64,000 nucleotides of DNA, from positions 3,076,501 to 3,140,500 of the forward strand of contig JAUIMM010000003.1 in NCBI GenBank assembly GCA_031769625.1, given 5' to 3'. The notes beneath the pieces are model-generated. The model worked only from the letters and a program-made list of their open reading frames with translations, was not told the DNA's origin and did no database searches. The position numbers and the translations under genes were made by a program. Every line of letters starts with the position of its first letter. Position 1 is the first letter of the stretch. Below, in pieces: positions 10,000 through 20,959 of the stretch. This DNA is from Taudactylus pleione. Lineage: Eukaryota > Chordata > Amphibia > Anura > Myobatrachidae.

Positions 10000-12960
10000 G
10001 CAGATGTCGGCATGAAGCAGTCAAACATGTAATTAAATTCCCTGATCGTATGGAAAGTATTAAGAAATATTTGTGAGAATATTACCAACTCTAAAACTTT
10101 ATGTGCTACATGTACTATGTATATTGTTTTCTTGCAATCAGTAGTGGCCGATTCATAAAAGCGCTGAGTTTTATGACAAGATTACTCGCAGGAGCACGGT
10201 CAGAACATTTGTGAATGTTTAAAAATATTTGCGGAGCATTCTGGTACGAAGCAGGAACGTGGAACGAAATGTTGCAGGAATAAGACTGAGTAGAAGAGTA
10301 CAGCAAAATGATTTACTTTCGTGTCTGTGGGGATTAGTGATATTTCTCTACTGACTGATAACGCTACAGTGCAATTCTAGTTCCGAGCTCTAAGTGTGAG
10401 ATATATTAGACATACAGAGTATTTTCTGACACCTTTCGTCACATCTGCCGAGTGGATCTGTGACACTCAGGGGCTCCAGGGACTTGTGGGAACAGAAACA
10501 TTGCCAGAGCTGTGGCCATTAGGCCTTGATACTCAGACACTCTTAACCCTTTCCCTGCTGGCTGCTACAGGCCCAGTGGACTTAAAAAAATAAAATAAAA
10601 AAAAAAGGAACAACATAACCGGCTGGTAGGTCTGCAAACCATCCAAATGATTACCAAGACTGTTGTCAGCCTAGAGGCTTCAATCTCATCAGCAGGTATG
10701 TGCGCATAATCTATCCGGCTTCCCATGAATGCTCCGGCAGCTTGTTAATTTGCTTTCTTTGGATGTGTGTGAGCGGCAGGAGGTAGGGAGATAATTAGAC
10801 GCAGATGCACTCTGTCTGTGAATGAATGTCAGCCGGGCTCTGCCAAGCTGGGATGGGTAATCTCCGTGACGGCTGCAGATATCGCAGCACCGTCCGCTCT
10901 TGGGACCTGCCCGACACCTCTCCTTGCTCACGTTTAACCCTGAACTACTGTGATTAGGGGTTCCCATTACAAAAACGACGCAATAAAGCCGCATGTGCGA
11001 GGTGAGCCTTATAATTAGACGCGTTGCTTTATCGCTGACTTGTATACCCAGCATTATGACCACCTATAAAAAAAAAAAAGTGTCACATGATACAAGTGGG
11101 CGTGGCTTTGCGCTACATGGTTGTCCTCCATCGGCCACCCACAGCACTGGCGATAAGTCTGGGGGTTGTGGGAATGGGCTGAAGGGTTACATTGGGACAG
11201 CGGTATTCTTTCTGTAGGATGAGCAGACAGGCTTTAGGATTAATGGAAATGGTTATCTTGCACCAAAAACCTAAACCCTTGGCAGACACAGCGGCAAATT
11301 TACCGAGGGGTAGTTTTGTGCGATCCACAAGGTTTTTGTTACTTTGATGTGAGGTTTGTATACCATGCGGTTTACGAAAGGCCAAACCTCACATCAAAGC
11401 GTGTCATGTTAAACCACTATTCAAAGATATGATTACCTCATTTAACATCGGGTGTTCCTCAGGGACTAGCCGTCCTGTCCACATATTTATTTATTTTTTT
11501 AATGGGGGTGTGCCATTTATCAATTAACTAAATATTAGGGGCACTACTAATTCTTTTATTTAGGACAGGGGAGCAATCTATAATTTACATTACAGCGGTG
11601 GCAATGCTTGTAGTGCACACCATTGTGGCACTACAATGCAAGTATGTACTGGTGCACACCTGTGTGCTGGTGCTTGCAATGTATTAAGGTATTATTTCAG
11701 CAGCCACCGGCAAGAGGTACCAGCGAGAGGGCTGTGCTACTCGGCATTGGGCCTCTATTTACTCGTTGTGGAAGGGGTGATCAGTTTTAGGCCACCTCCT
11801 AAAACACCGGGCACACTGGCAAGTAGCAATGGGCTTGTAGATAATGGAAGGGATAGAACTGGATGTTTTCCCATGTTGTTTGGCCGCAGCAAGTGGAAGC
11901 GGGGAAAACTCACGCACTAACGTTAACACAGAGGGAGCCATGACTGCTGAGGTCTTTTTCATAATTAATTTAACATAAAATATTGAATAGATAAATTTAA
12001 AGGGTATTATCCGTTTTGATGTGTAACCACTTAACGTATTTATACAGCAGGTTAGCCATTTGCTACTGAAGCTGCTTTTTCGAAATATACCTATGTAATC
12101 TGTCTTCCCCCTTCTCCATCCTCACTGGCAATCGGAGAGAGGAGATGTATACATCTTTCATTCTTGTCGTTTAAAAAAGAAATATGGGTCTTGCCACTGT
12201 AGCTTTGAGGAGGGGAATAGAATAAAAACCCATTAGTCATGATAGTCAGACCCAGATTGCACTGTACGTTACAGCTCAGTATAGCTGGTAGATAGGCCAA
12301 AACGATCTGGCTCCGCTTAATCAAACTTAATGAACCCTCCTGAAATAGACAAGTTATGTCTGCGCCGATAATTTATAACCTGGACTTGGCCGCAGCAAAA
12401 GCACACTGGGAAGACTTGAGGGACACTCTGGAGGGGAAAATGTTACAAGCGTAAGCCCCAGATCTGGCACTCATTAACTCACAGATATGTGACACGGCCA
12501 GGCAGATTCTTGATCAATGCAGCTATTGAGGTGAAGCCAGTGGCCTCCACTAGATGGCGCTCTAAACAGAGTGGGGGCTTTGTGCTAGCTATTGTACTAT
12601 TGTCTCATCAAACTAATATCAGATAACAACATACTAGCAGGTTGACATTCATAGGAATATGATTGGAGGACAAGGACTTTCAATGATAAATGCAGATAAT
12701 GCACAATAACCAGCATAGAGACAAAAAGTAGCTTTGCAACAGAGACATGCTATTGTACTTTAGGGGGTGGATGCCAAGCAAGACCTCCATCCTGAGAGTG
12801 GCAGTAATTGGTGCCCTATTATATGCATGCGGTAAAGTAGGCATTTCAGTTTGGTAGATGCTAAAACCACCAAAAACACATTTACAGAACTGCGAGCCTA
12901 GAACTGCATAGTAAAGCAATCACAGAGATAACATATATTAGTAGAGGTAGCTGCAGGTAT
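10000..12960. other. Intronic, mostly unique sequence
   Basis: Between exons 6 and 5 of col27a1. It contains one hairpin (11341-11399) and GC-richer non-repetitive blocks at 10640-11060. Short open frames here have no recognisable motifs. Confidence 0.5.
11341..11399. repeat. Short hairpin
   Basis: ACTTTGATGTGAGGTTTG and CAAACCTCACATCAAAG are exact inverse arms around a loop of about 20 bp. Confidence 0.75.
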
Positions 12961-12999
12961 CCAAATTAACACATGCATATACAGAACATGGTTCCCACC

Positions 13000-13225
13000 A
13001 GGGACAGGCCCTAGTTCACACTGCGGCGGTTATTCCCGGGTCGGACCGATGCAGTGTTTTCTGCCGGTGAGCCGGCTGTTCCTATACTGTAAACCCTGCT
13101 CGCCACCGGGGCTGGTTTCCCTGGTGACTGGACCTGGGTTCATTTTCGGGGCCCCTTTTACACTGAGCAGAGATCCGGGTTGACGCAATAGCACGGGTTA
13201 TTTAGCCAGTGTAAAAGGGTATCAA
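13000..13225. mobile_element. Possible TIR element
   Basis: GGCCCTAGTTCACACTGCGG on the left and GGCCCCTTTTACACTGAGCA / GCCAGTGTAAAAGGGTATC on the right are loosely inverted. It is GC-rich relative to its flanks. Confidence 0.35.
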
Positions 13226-13518
13226 AGGGGTATTACTGAGCAGGATCTCTATTTTATTACATAGTATATTCAATGAGATAATTACATGCTTGTATACAGA
13301 TGTATCTTCCTCTATATAAGTGTATGTGATATAAATAAAGATAAATTGTACAGTACACTGGGCCTTATATGTATAGATGCACGGTTCTGACTACCATGAC
13401 ATAAAGACTTGCGCACAGGATATCGCACAGTTGCAAAGAGTTACACTAACTTGTGAAAACCTTACTGCACTTTTCTATATGTACAAATGTATGTACAAGA
13501 AAAATGGAGCAAGGTAGT

Positions 13519-14337
13519 GTGTGTGTGTGTCTTTCAGTGTGTGTGTGTGTGTGTGTGTGTGTGTCTTTCAGTGTGTGTGTGTGTGTGTCTTTCAGTGTGT
13601 GTGTGTGTGTGTGTGTGTCTTTCAGTGTGTGTGTGTGTGTGTGTCTTTCAGTGTGCGCGCGTCTGTGTGTGTGTCTTTCAGTGTGCGCGCGTCTGTGTGT
13701 GTGTCTTTCAGTGTGTGTGTGTGTGTCTTTCAGTGTGTGTGTGTGTCTTTCAGTGTGCGCGCGTCTGTGTGTGTGTCTTTCAGTGTGCGCGCGTCTGTGT
13801 GTGTGTCTTTCAGTGTGCGCGCGTCTGTGTGTGTGTCTTTCAGTGTGCGCGCGTCTGTGTGCGCGCGTCTTTCAGTGTGCGCGCGTCTTTCAGTGTGCGC
13901 GCGTCTGTGTGTGTCTTTCAGTGTGCGCGCGTCTGTGTGCGCGCGTCTTTCAGTGTGCGCGCGTCTTTCAGTGTGCGCGCGTCTGTGTGTGTGTCTTTCA
14001 GTGTGCGCGCGTCTGTGTGTGTGTGTCTTTCAGTGTGCGCGCGTCTGTGTGTGTGTGTCTTTCAGTGTGCGCGCGTCTGTGTGTGTGTGTCTTTCAGTGT
14101 GCGCGCGTCTGTGTGTGTGTGTCTTTCAGTGTGCGCGCGTCTGTGTGTGTGTGTCTTTCAGTGTGCGCGCGTCTGTGTGTGTGTGTCTTTCAGTGTGCGC
14201 GCGTCTGTGTGTGTGTCTTTCAGTGTGCGCGCGTCTGTGTGTGTCTTTCAGTGTGCGCGCGTCTGCGTGCGCGCGTCTGCGTGCGCGCGTCTGCGTGCGC
14301 GCGTCTGCGTGCGCGCGTCTGCGTGCGCGCGTCTGTG
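13519..14337. repeat. GT/GC minisatellite next to col27a1 exon 5 donor
   Basis: About 27 units of (GT)n-CTTTCAGTGT, later with GCGCGC blocks (GTGTGCGCGCGTCTGTGTGT); unit size about 26-34 bp. The last units at 14270-14330 are GCGTGCGCGCGTCT repeats. It ends about 40 bp from the exon 5 donor. Long open frames here in all three plus frames are composition artefacts. Confidence 0.95.
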
Positions 14338-14378
14338 TTTCTTGGGTCATCGAATAATGATTCCAGATGAACACTGAC

Positions 14379-14432
14379 CTTTGGACCAGGAAGCCCAGGT
14401 GGGCCAGGATTTCCATGGGGACCAGGAGGACC
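14379..14432 (-). CDS. col27a1: col27a1 54-bp triple-helix exon (exon 5-like)
   Basis: Exactly 54 bp, with acceptor CTTTTTAG (after a long T-rich tract) and donor AAG/GTCAGT. It encodes GPPGPHGNPGPPGLPGPK, six uninterrupted Gly-X-Y triplets in phase 0. It aligns with the human COL27A1 segment recalled as GPPGPYGNPGLPGPPGAK. About 14.1 kb of intron separates it from the previous exon. The intron that follows enters a (CA/CG)-rich minisatellite about 40 bases after the donor, which may matter for splicing. Confidence 0.95.
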
Positions 14433-14566
14433 CTAAAAAGAAAAGAAAAAAAAAAAAAAAAAAGGTAGAAATTAAATCGTATTTATTATTTTTCGCATTT
14501 TCTGAAACCTATCTGTGTCTCCAGTTAGTCTGGACTGCAAACAAATCACCTATTTTCAAATACACA

Positions 14567-14700
14567 TAGTTGGAGATGTATCAAACATTGGCAGAAATAG
14601 CAACCAATCAGCTTATAACTGTCATTTTATAGACTGTGCTAGATAAATGAAAGCTAGAAGCTGATTGGTTGATATGAGCAATTTCTCAACGTTCTCTCTC
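14567..14700. mobile_element. CCAATCAG MITE, right end worn
   Basis: TTGGAGATGTATCAAACATT, then GCAACCAATCAGCTTATAAC and GAAGCTGATTGGTTGATATG as inverted arms. Confidence 0.75.
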
Positions 14701-15010
14701 AGTTACAGAAACTGCATTAGCACTAAGCGATCGCGGCCAATCAGACCTCAACTTCCTCGTCTAACTTCCACTAGACATATAAAAGCTAACTGATGGTTGA
14801 CAGCTGTTGTGCAAGCTTGGCTCTCCAGGTGATGTGAAACTACAAGTCCCAGCAAGCTCTGCCAGCTGGAGAGCCACAGGGTTTCCAGGCCTGTTATAGC
14901 CGAGGCAATTTACATCTATATAGAATTTTAGCAGAACGTAAATGAAATCTGAATAGAAGAGTCATTAGAGCATTGGTCAGGGAACAGGGGCAAATTACCC
15001 CACATGGGGT

Positions 15011-15132
15011 AAAAATGAAATTCCTGTGGGTAATGGAGGGACAGCCGGGCATGCATATGAATCATTCTATATTCATATGCATGCCCGGCTGTCCGTCCAT
15101 TACCCCCAGGAATTTCATTTTTACCCCCTGTA
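15011..15132. repeat. Long near-perfect hairpin
   Basis: Arms of about 55 bp: GGGTAAAAATGAAATTCCTG ... CAGCCGGGCATGCATATGAA and their inverse, with a short loop (TCATTCTATATTC). Probably a complete foldback element. Confidence 0.8.
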
Positions 15133-15337
15133 CCACAGGGAGGCTCTAAGCTGGACGCCCACTGAGATGTTATTACCAGCGGGTGCCCGGCTCCTTCCCT
15201 GCAGCGCCGCGTTAGCCAGAGGCTGGAGTTCTCTTCTGAACTCTTCCATGTGCGCCATGACGTCTCACCAATAGTTCTGAGGAGCAGCCGGGCGGACAGG
15301 ATGGCGGCGGATGCAGGAGCGGGGATTAAGGTAAGTG

Positions 15338-15448
15338 TTTTTTTTGTACAAGCGGCACTACAGGGGCATTATTTGGGGGCAATATTACAGGGGCATTATA
15401 TGGGGGCACTACTACAAGGGCATAACTATGAGGGGACTACTATATGAG
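15338..15448. repeat. Short tandem repeat (GGGGCATTA-type)
   Basis: Five or six imperfect units such as CTACAGGGGCATTATTTGG and ATTACAGGGGCATTATATGG. Confidence 0.7.
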
Positions 15449-15744
15449 TTTCTTTAAAAACAAGGGGGTAATGTCGGCGTATCTAAATATATTTTAGGGT
15501 AAAAGGTAAAAAAGTTCCCTGACCCCTGCTTAGAGCATGGCTTACACAATATAGCTGGGTGTATTCCCAGAAAACAGATCACAAATACACAAAAAGCAAA
15601 TCAGACCAGACACCTAAAGGGTTAATGAGGAATCTCAGCAACGAAAAGACTCTTCATTAAGTAACACATTAATCCATAAAGCCAGCCTGCTGCTGGACAC
15701 AGCATAGGTCTATAGACTTCGCAGTGATCATGATGTGTCCCAAC

Positions 15745-15812
15745 AAATCGTTATTATTTATTCAAATATAGCGAATATGCAGCGCTGTACAGAGAACATA
15801 CACAATGGGTCC
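15745..15812 (-). mobile_element. L2/SINE 3' tail fragment
   Basis: TTATTATTTATTCAAATATAG then GCAGCGCTGTACAGAGAACA: a short minus-strand copy of the tail. Confidence 0.5.
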
Positions 15813-16074
15813 ATGTTGTCAGAAGCCAATTAAACTACCAGTGTGTTTTTGTACTCTAGAAACCAATATGATCATCACCAACATTCCAGACATCAATGTC
15901 TTATTGGTTGTTATTGATTACAGCTTATTATATTGCAGCATGTTATTAATAAAACATTAATGTTAAGTCTTATTCCTTATATCAATTTGAAGTGCTGATT
16001 ACATAAATGTCTTAGAAGATTGTTCCCATATGGAAGCCACTTATTTACAAACATTGCAAATACTCTGTAGTGCA

Positions 16075-16850
16075 AAACAACCAGAGCAAGCAACTACACA
16101 AAGCAACCAGACAGAGCGACTACAGCAAGAAAGTAATCAGGATGACCAGAGCAAGTAACCACGCAGAGCAACCAAGAAAGAGCAACCACGCAGAGTAACC
16201 AAGAGCAACCACGCAGAGTAACCAATCAGAAAGAGCAACCAGAGCAAGCAACCACGCAGAGTAATCAATCAGAAAGAGCAACCAGATAAACCAACCATAC
16301 AAAGCAAATAGTCAGAAAGAGCAACCAGAACAAGTAACCACACCTAACAACCAGTCAGCCAAAACAAACAGAGCAAGCAACCACACAAAGCAATCAATCA
16401 GCCAGAGTGGCCAGTCTAAGCAACTGCACATAGCCATTAATCAGTCAAAGCAACAAGAGCAAGCATCACACATAGCAACTAATCAGCTAAAGCGAACAGA
16501 GGAAACAACCACATATAGCAAACAAACAGCTAACTCTATAAATCGATGAAAACAAGCAATCAGAGTGACCACAGCAAGCTAGCAACCACACATAGAAATC
16601 AATCAGAAGGAGCGACAAGAGAATACAACCACACATAGTAAGCTATCATAGTGACAAGAGCAAGCAACCACACATAGCAACCACTCATAAAAAGCAACAG
16701 GAGCAAGCAACCACACATAGTGATCAGACAAAATGACCAGAGCAGCAACCACACATAGCAACCGCTCAAAAAGAGGGACCAGAGAAACCGATCTAAGAGC
16801 GACCAGAGCAAGTAACCACACACAGCGACCAATCAGCTTTTGTTTCACTG
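16075..16850. repeat. Degenerate tandem repeat, ~35-45-bp unit
   Basis: Repeated AGCAACCACACATAGCAACC and CAATCAGAAAGAGCAACCAG blocks with frequent indels. It appears old. Confidence 0.8.
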
Positions 16851-18057
16851 TGTAAGAGCTGGGTTACATGTGCAATTCAGTCCAACAATCACTCACAGGC
16901 AAAAGCTGAGTAATAACGCTTTGTAGTCACACTTTCTGTTGCGAAAGAGGGAGTTTGATCCACAGCTAAAACAAATCGGGGGGTGCAGCTGGGTGGACTA
17001 GGGAGAAGCATATGAGTGCACTGTTCCCCATTTTTATATGGTAAATGTTAGAATGTATTCCCTACGGGGCAGGCTAAACTATAGGGCCAACTGTAGTAAG
17101 GCGCGGGATTATGATGGGCCCGAGATTTCAGCAAGATAGCAGACAAACCCAAAGTGGCAATGTTTAGCAGGGACAAAATAAAGGGGTGTTGCCTAAACAA
17201 TCAGCTACGCTTTAAACTGATCTGCCAACTCGCCGAAATCTCAGGCCTTTCAGGATCCCTCACCCTATTACATTAGGCCCAAAGTCTCCTTGCTTGTCAG
17301 TTGCAAGAGATAGATATACAGATGTGTATGCAACTCTATTTGGCAATTGCATTTAAGTCAGATTTATCACATGCCCAAATTTTGACAAGCTCTAACTTGC
17401 ACTAAATCACAGGAGGTAATTGCCGATAAGTGTCTCTGGGTTACTGCACACTTGCACTTAAGCCCTCTGAGTGTCATTTACCATCCGCATCACATAAACT
17501 AATAAATCAACAGTATGCTTCGAGCTAAACACCACAATGAATTCCTACTTTACATCTCATGTACATCTGCATGCACTATATCTTCATTCTTTATTATAAT
17601 GATTACACGCACATGCTAAGCACCATCGGGGTTTGATTTCACCTCTCCCCCCCCCCCCCCCCCCCCTTACAGCACTGTCTACTGCGAAGTTGGGGGAAAT
17701 GAAACATTGGATGTACACTATGAGAAATTTGGCCAAACTCTGCATTTATCCAAACTTCCCTTCCAACATTATGAGCGCAGATAAACGCTAAACTTTGTAT
17801 TCATTACAGACTTAAAGCTACAACAGATGCAGCCACAGATATAATAATATAGTTACAAGATTCAGGAATCCTCTGCAGATGGGTTAAATCTCGGTCAGAA
17901 ATTGCTGCGTTACAGAATTTTCAGTTACACCATGGAGAAGTTTAGTCTGCGGCCTAGCACTGAAGGGCTTGTGCGGCTTAGAAAATACAGCATACACTGG
18001 AAAGCCTTTTATTCTCTCCCCTATGGATTGTAAACTTGTACCCAGGACCCTTTTGAC
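16851..18057. other. Intronic sequence without recognised genes
   Basis: It contains the poly-C run at 17646 and otherwise AT-rich unique sequence. Nothing coding or structured was recognised. Confidence 0.5.
17646..17667. repeat. Poly-C run
   Basis: About 20 consecutive cytosines, unusual in this AT-rich setting; the length may be assembly-sensitive. Confidence 0.9.
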
Positions 18058-18061
18058 TCTG

Positions 18062-18581
18062 GGCCTGATTCAGACCCGCTCGCAAGCGGGCCGATGGTGG
18101 GCTCTGCGCACGCACAGCGGCCTCACTGCGCGTGCGCAAGCACCGAAGCGAGAGAAATTCTCTCGCTCCGTGGCTCACTACAAAAGGGGCGGCTGTCGAT
18201 GTTGATCGACAGCTCGCCCGTTTTGTAGGCGTGGTGGTGGGGAGGTGGCTTCACAAACGGAGGCGTTCCCACGCGAACGCCTGCCGTTTGTGGGGGGCCC
18301 CACTGACATCACCAGTGATGTCAGTGGCAGAGCTTCCGGCTCTATTAGAGCCGAAAGCTCTCTGGGGCTTGCGGCCACGAGACCCTACCACAAGGGTCTC
18401 GTCGCAAGCCCCGATGGTCGCGATGGTCTTGACCATCGCGACCATCAACCTGGCCGCTCACTATAGCTGTGGGTGGTCACCCACAGCTAAGCGAGCGGCC
18501 AGGAGGACGCACAAGTAAAAAAAGAAACGCCCTGATTCAGAGCGAGCACTCTTCCAGAGCGTCCGTCTCTGAATCAGGGCC
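18062..18581. mobile_element. Non-autonomous TIR element, 4-bp TSD family (TCTG), first of a tandem pair
   Basis: Length 520 bp, from GGCCTGATTCAGA to TCTGAATCAGGGCC, flanked by TCTG. The right-hand TCTG is also the left flank of the next element. Interior hairpins include one around 18413-18443. Confidence 0.85.
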
Positions 18582-18585
18582 TCTG

Positions 18586-19177
18586 GACCTGATTCAGAGC
18601 CGCTCGTAAGCGGCCGCTCGTTCGCTCTGAGCGATGTTCACACAACTGCGTATGGTTCGTAATGCGCATGCGCAAAACAGTCATTGCGGTCGGAAATAGT
18701 GCGCTCGCAAAACAGCGAGGGGCTGCTAATTTGATTGACAGAATGTACCATTTGTGGGTGGAAATAGGGGAAGGTGCTTGAAAACTGGGGAGTGGAGATC
18801 CGAACGCAGGCGTGCCTAACGGTAAAAAGGGCGTTTAATGGGAGTGCATAAATAGTACAGGAGCATCATCGACAACGTCACTTGGTTGTCTTTTAGCCTG
18901 AACTGATCGCAATGATAGCGGTAAGAAAATCCTACCACAAGCACTGCGAGCAGTTCAGATAACTTTCGATGTTCCCGATTAATCTAATAAATACCTGAGA
19001 TGACGTGTGATGCGAACAGCAAAGGGGCGTCTTTACAAAATAGCGAGCGCATTTTTCGTTCGCTCGCTCAGACACAGAGGCGTCAACAAACTACAAAGAG
19101 TGAGCGCTCAATTTAAATAGCCGGCACCTTTTTTGGTACGACCGTCCGCAAATAGCGTCCGGGTCTGAATCAGGCCC
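18586..19177. mobile_element. Non-autonomous TIR element, 4-bp TSD family (TCTG), second of a tandem pair
   Basis: Length 592 bp, from GACCTGATTCAGA to TCTGAATCAGGCCC, flanked by TCTG. It is the same subfamily as 1930-2526. It abuts the previous element with one shared TCTG between them. Confidence 0.85.
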
Positions 19178-19311
19178 TCTGTCCCTTAATATCTTTTGTT
19201 TTATTATTGTTTTTTTCCCTAGTGTAAAGTTGTGAGGAACATGACGGGGCTAAATAAATAAAATAAGTGTTGTACAGTTATGGGATGTGCTTTCTGCTGG
19301 TTGCATTAAAG

Positions 19312-19669
19312 CAGGCGTGGAGAACCTTTTTTCTGAGGGCCATTTTGATACATATAACATTATTCGCAGGCCTGGTGCAGGCCGCACCCCCTCCGTGTGA
19401 TGTCACACAGTGGTGGGGCCACAATCTGCGGTGATTACAGCCATTCCTAGAGCATCCTGAGGATGCTCCAGGGAGCTGTAAGGGCAGCGTTGTGACGTGA
19501 AGTGTCCTAAGGATGCTCCTGGCGGCACTGCTGCATAGATTCTGGCTACAGGGTGCCATTCTAGGCACCCTGCTAGCCAAATGAGGCTAGCAGAAAAAAG
19601 CTCAGAGGGCCAGACCAAATGATTCCGGGGGCCTTACATGGCCCCCAGGCTTGAGGTTCCCCCTCCCTG
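19312..19669. mobile_element. hAT-like MITE, 8-bp TSD
   Basis: Length 358 bp. CAGGCGTGGAGAACCTTTTT on the left, GGCTTGAGGTTCCCCCTCCC on the right, flanked by CATTAAAG and TATTAAAG (one mismatch). GAGGGCCATTTTG / AGAGGGCCAGACC are internal repeats. Confidence 0.8.
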
Positions 19670-19721
19670 TATTAAAGGGATGAGCCCTGGCTTAATTTCA
19701 CCTGACTTTTTTACAGTCACA

Positions 19722-20175
19722 GGGCCCGATTCGTTACAGATCGCAACAGCGTACACGGATCGGTCGATGGTGCATACTGCGATCGCTCTGTGTTCACCAA
19801 AGCAGATACAAAACCATCGCAGACAGAGGGACGGGACGTCAGCATTTGGGGGTTGGTGACGGGGGAGTGGTCGGAGAAATGCAGGCGTGTCAGTCCGTTT
19901 GAACGCCGTTGAATGTGCGTGCATAAATTAGCCACTGACACGGCATACACAGCTTGAGTACTCGCTGCGTGCGACAAGGTTAGCAATTTCTCAGTAAGGT
20001 CAGACCTGCTGCAATTGTGTGTGAGGGGCCGATGTTACTCGATGTTCCCGATTTATACCCAGGATTGCAAGGTATTACCGATGTGCGAAGCAGTAGTGGG
20101 CATCTCTATGCAGGCTGTGCGATGGCTTTGCGATTGCAGTCATTAGCATATTTCCGCAGCAGACCTACGTGCATA
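19722..20175. mobile_element. Probable truncated member of the 4-bp TSD family
   Basis: The left end is GGGCCCGATTCGTTACAGATC. The interior (GATGTTCCCGATTTATACCC) is shared with diverged copies. The right terminus and target duplication were not found. Confidence 0.45.
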
Positions 20176-20179
20176 ATTG

Positions 20180-20955
20180 AAAATGGCATTGCAAAATTCC
20201 ATCATGTTTCATAGATGAAAATTTTAAATTAAGTTTATTTAAGGGCCACATGTAGAGGACTGAACAAGAACATACATCCAGGTATACAGCACATGGACAT
20301 GTAGGGCAAAATATAATGTGTTCTCTCAGTTTTGGAATATGTACATATGTATCCCATGAATGTTAAACGTTGCGTTTTGTATTGCATCAACGTTTATACT
20401 AGGTTTAGTGGTTCTTTAATGTTGGGTGTCTTGTGCCTTATACAAGGCTCTGGGCCAAATACAACAGCCTGGGGTTGCGGAAAGTGCAGAGATTTTGGTG
20501 ACGTCTGACCCTCTGACCAAACCTGCACCATTTCTGCCCATCTGTAGGTGTCTGGTGATCAGTGGTAATGGGTGACCACTTATTACAGATCGCGCTGCAA
20601 AGAAAATGCAGAACAATACAGTGTGTGCTAATCATTTAAACGTGACTGATATTGGAATATTGAACGATCATACTCCGCAGACAGTTGGCGTGCATTACCG
20701 GATAACCGCAGACTGCAAATGGTGGCGGCAACATTACCCATGTCTGCACTGAAACAATGAGACTATCTGCATGTGCTGTCAAAATATGGCCACCCGCGGA
20801 GCCTTAAGAATGTATAATACAATGATGTTACTATATGTACACATTTCTGTAATTAATATTGGTATGGACAGTAAGTTCTTCTGATATCACTTATAACTAA
20901 TGTGTACTGATGTGATCATTCAGGGGCAGTATAAACTAAGTGCAATGCTGCATAA
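20180..20955. other. Intronic sequence between repeats
   Basis: No element ends, exons or RNA genes were recognised. Confidence 0.5.
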
Positions 20956-20959
20956 ATCA

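Noticed and set aside
13453..14377. Three overlapping plus-strand open frames rich in [10 protein letters not shown]
   Set aside because: Translation of a GT/GC minisatellite.
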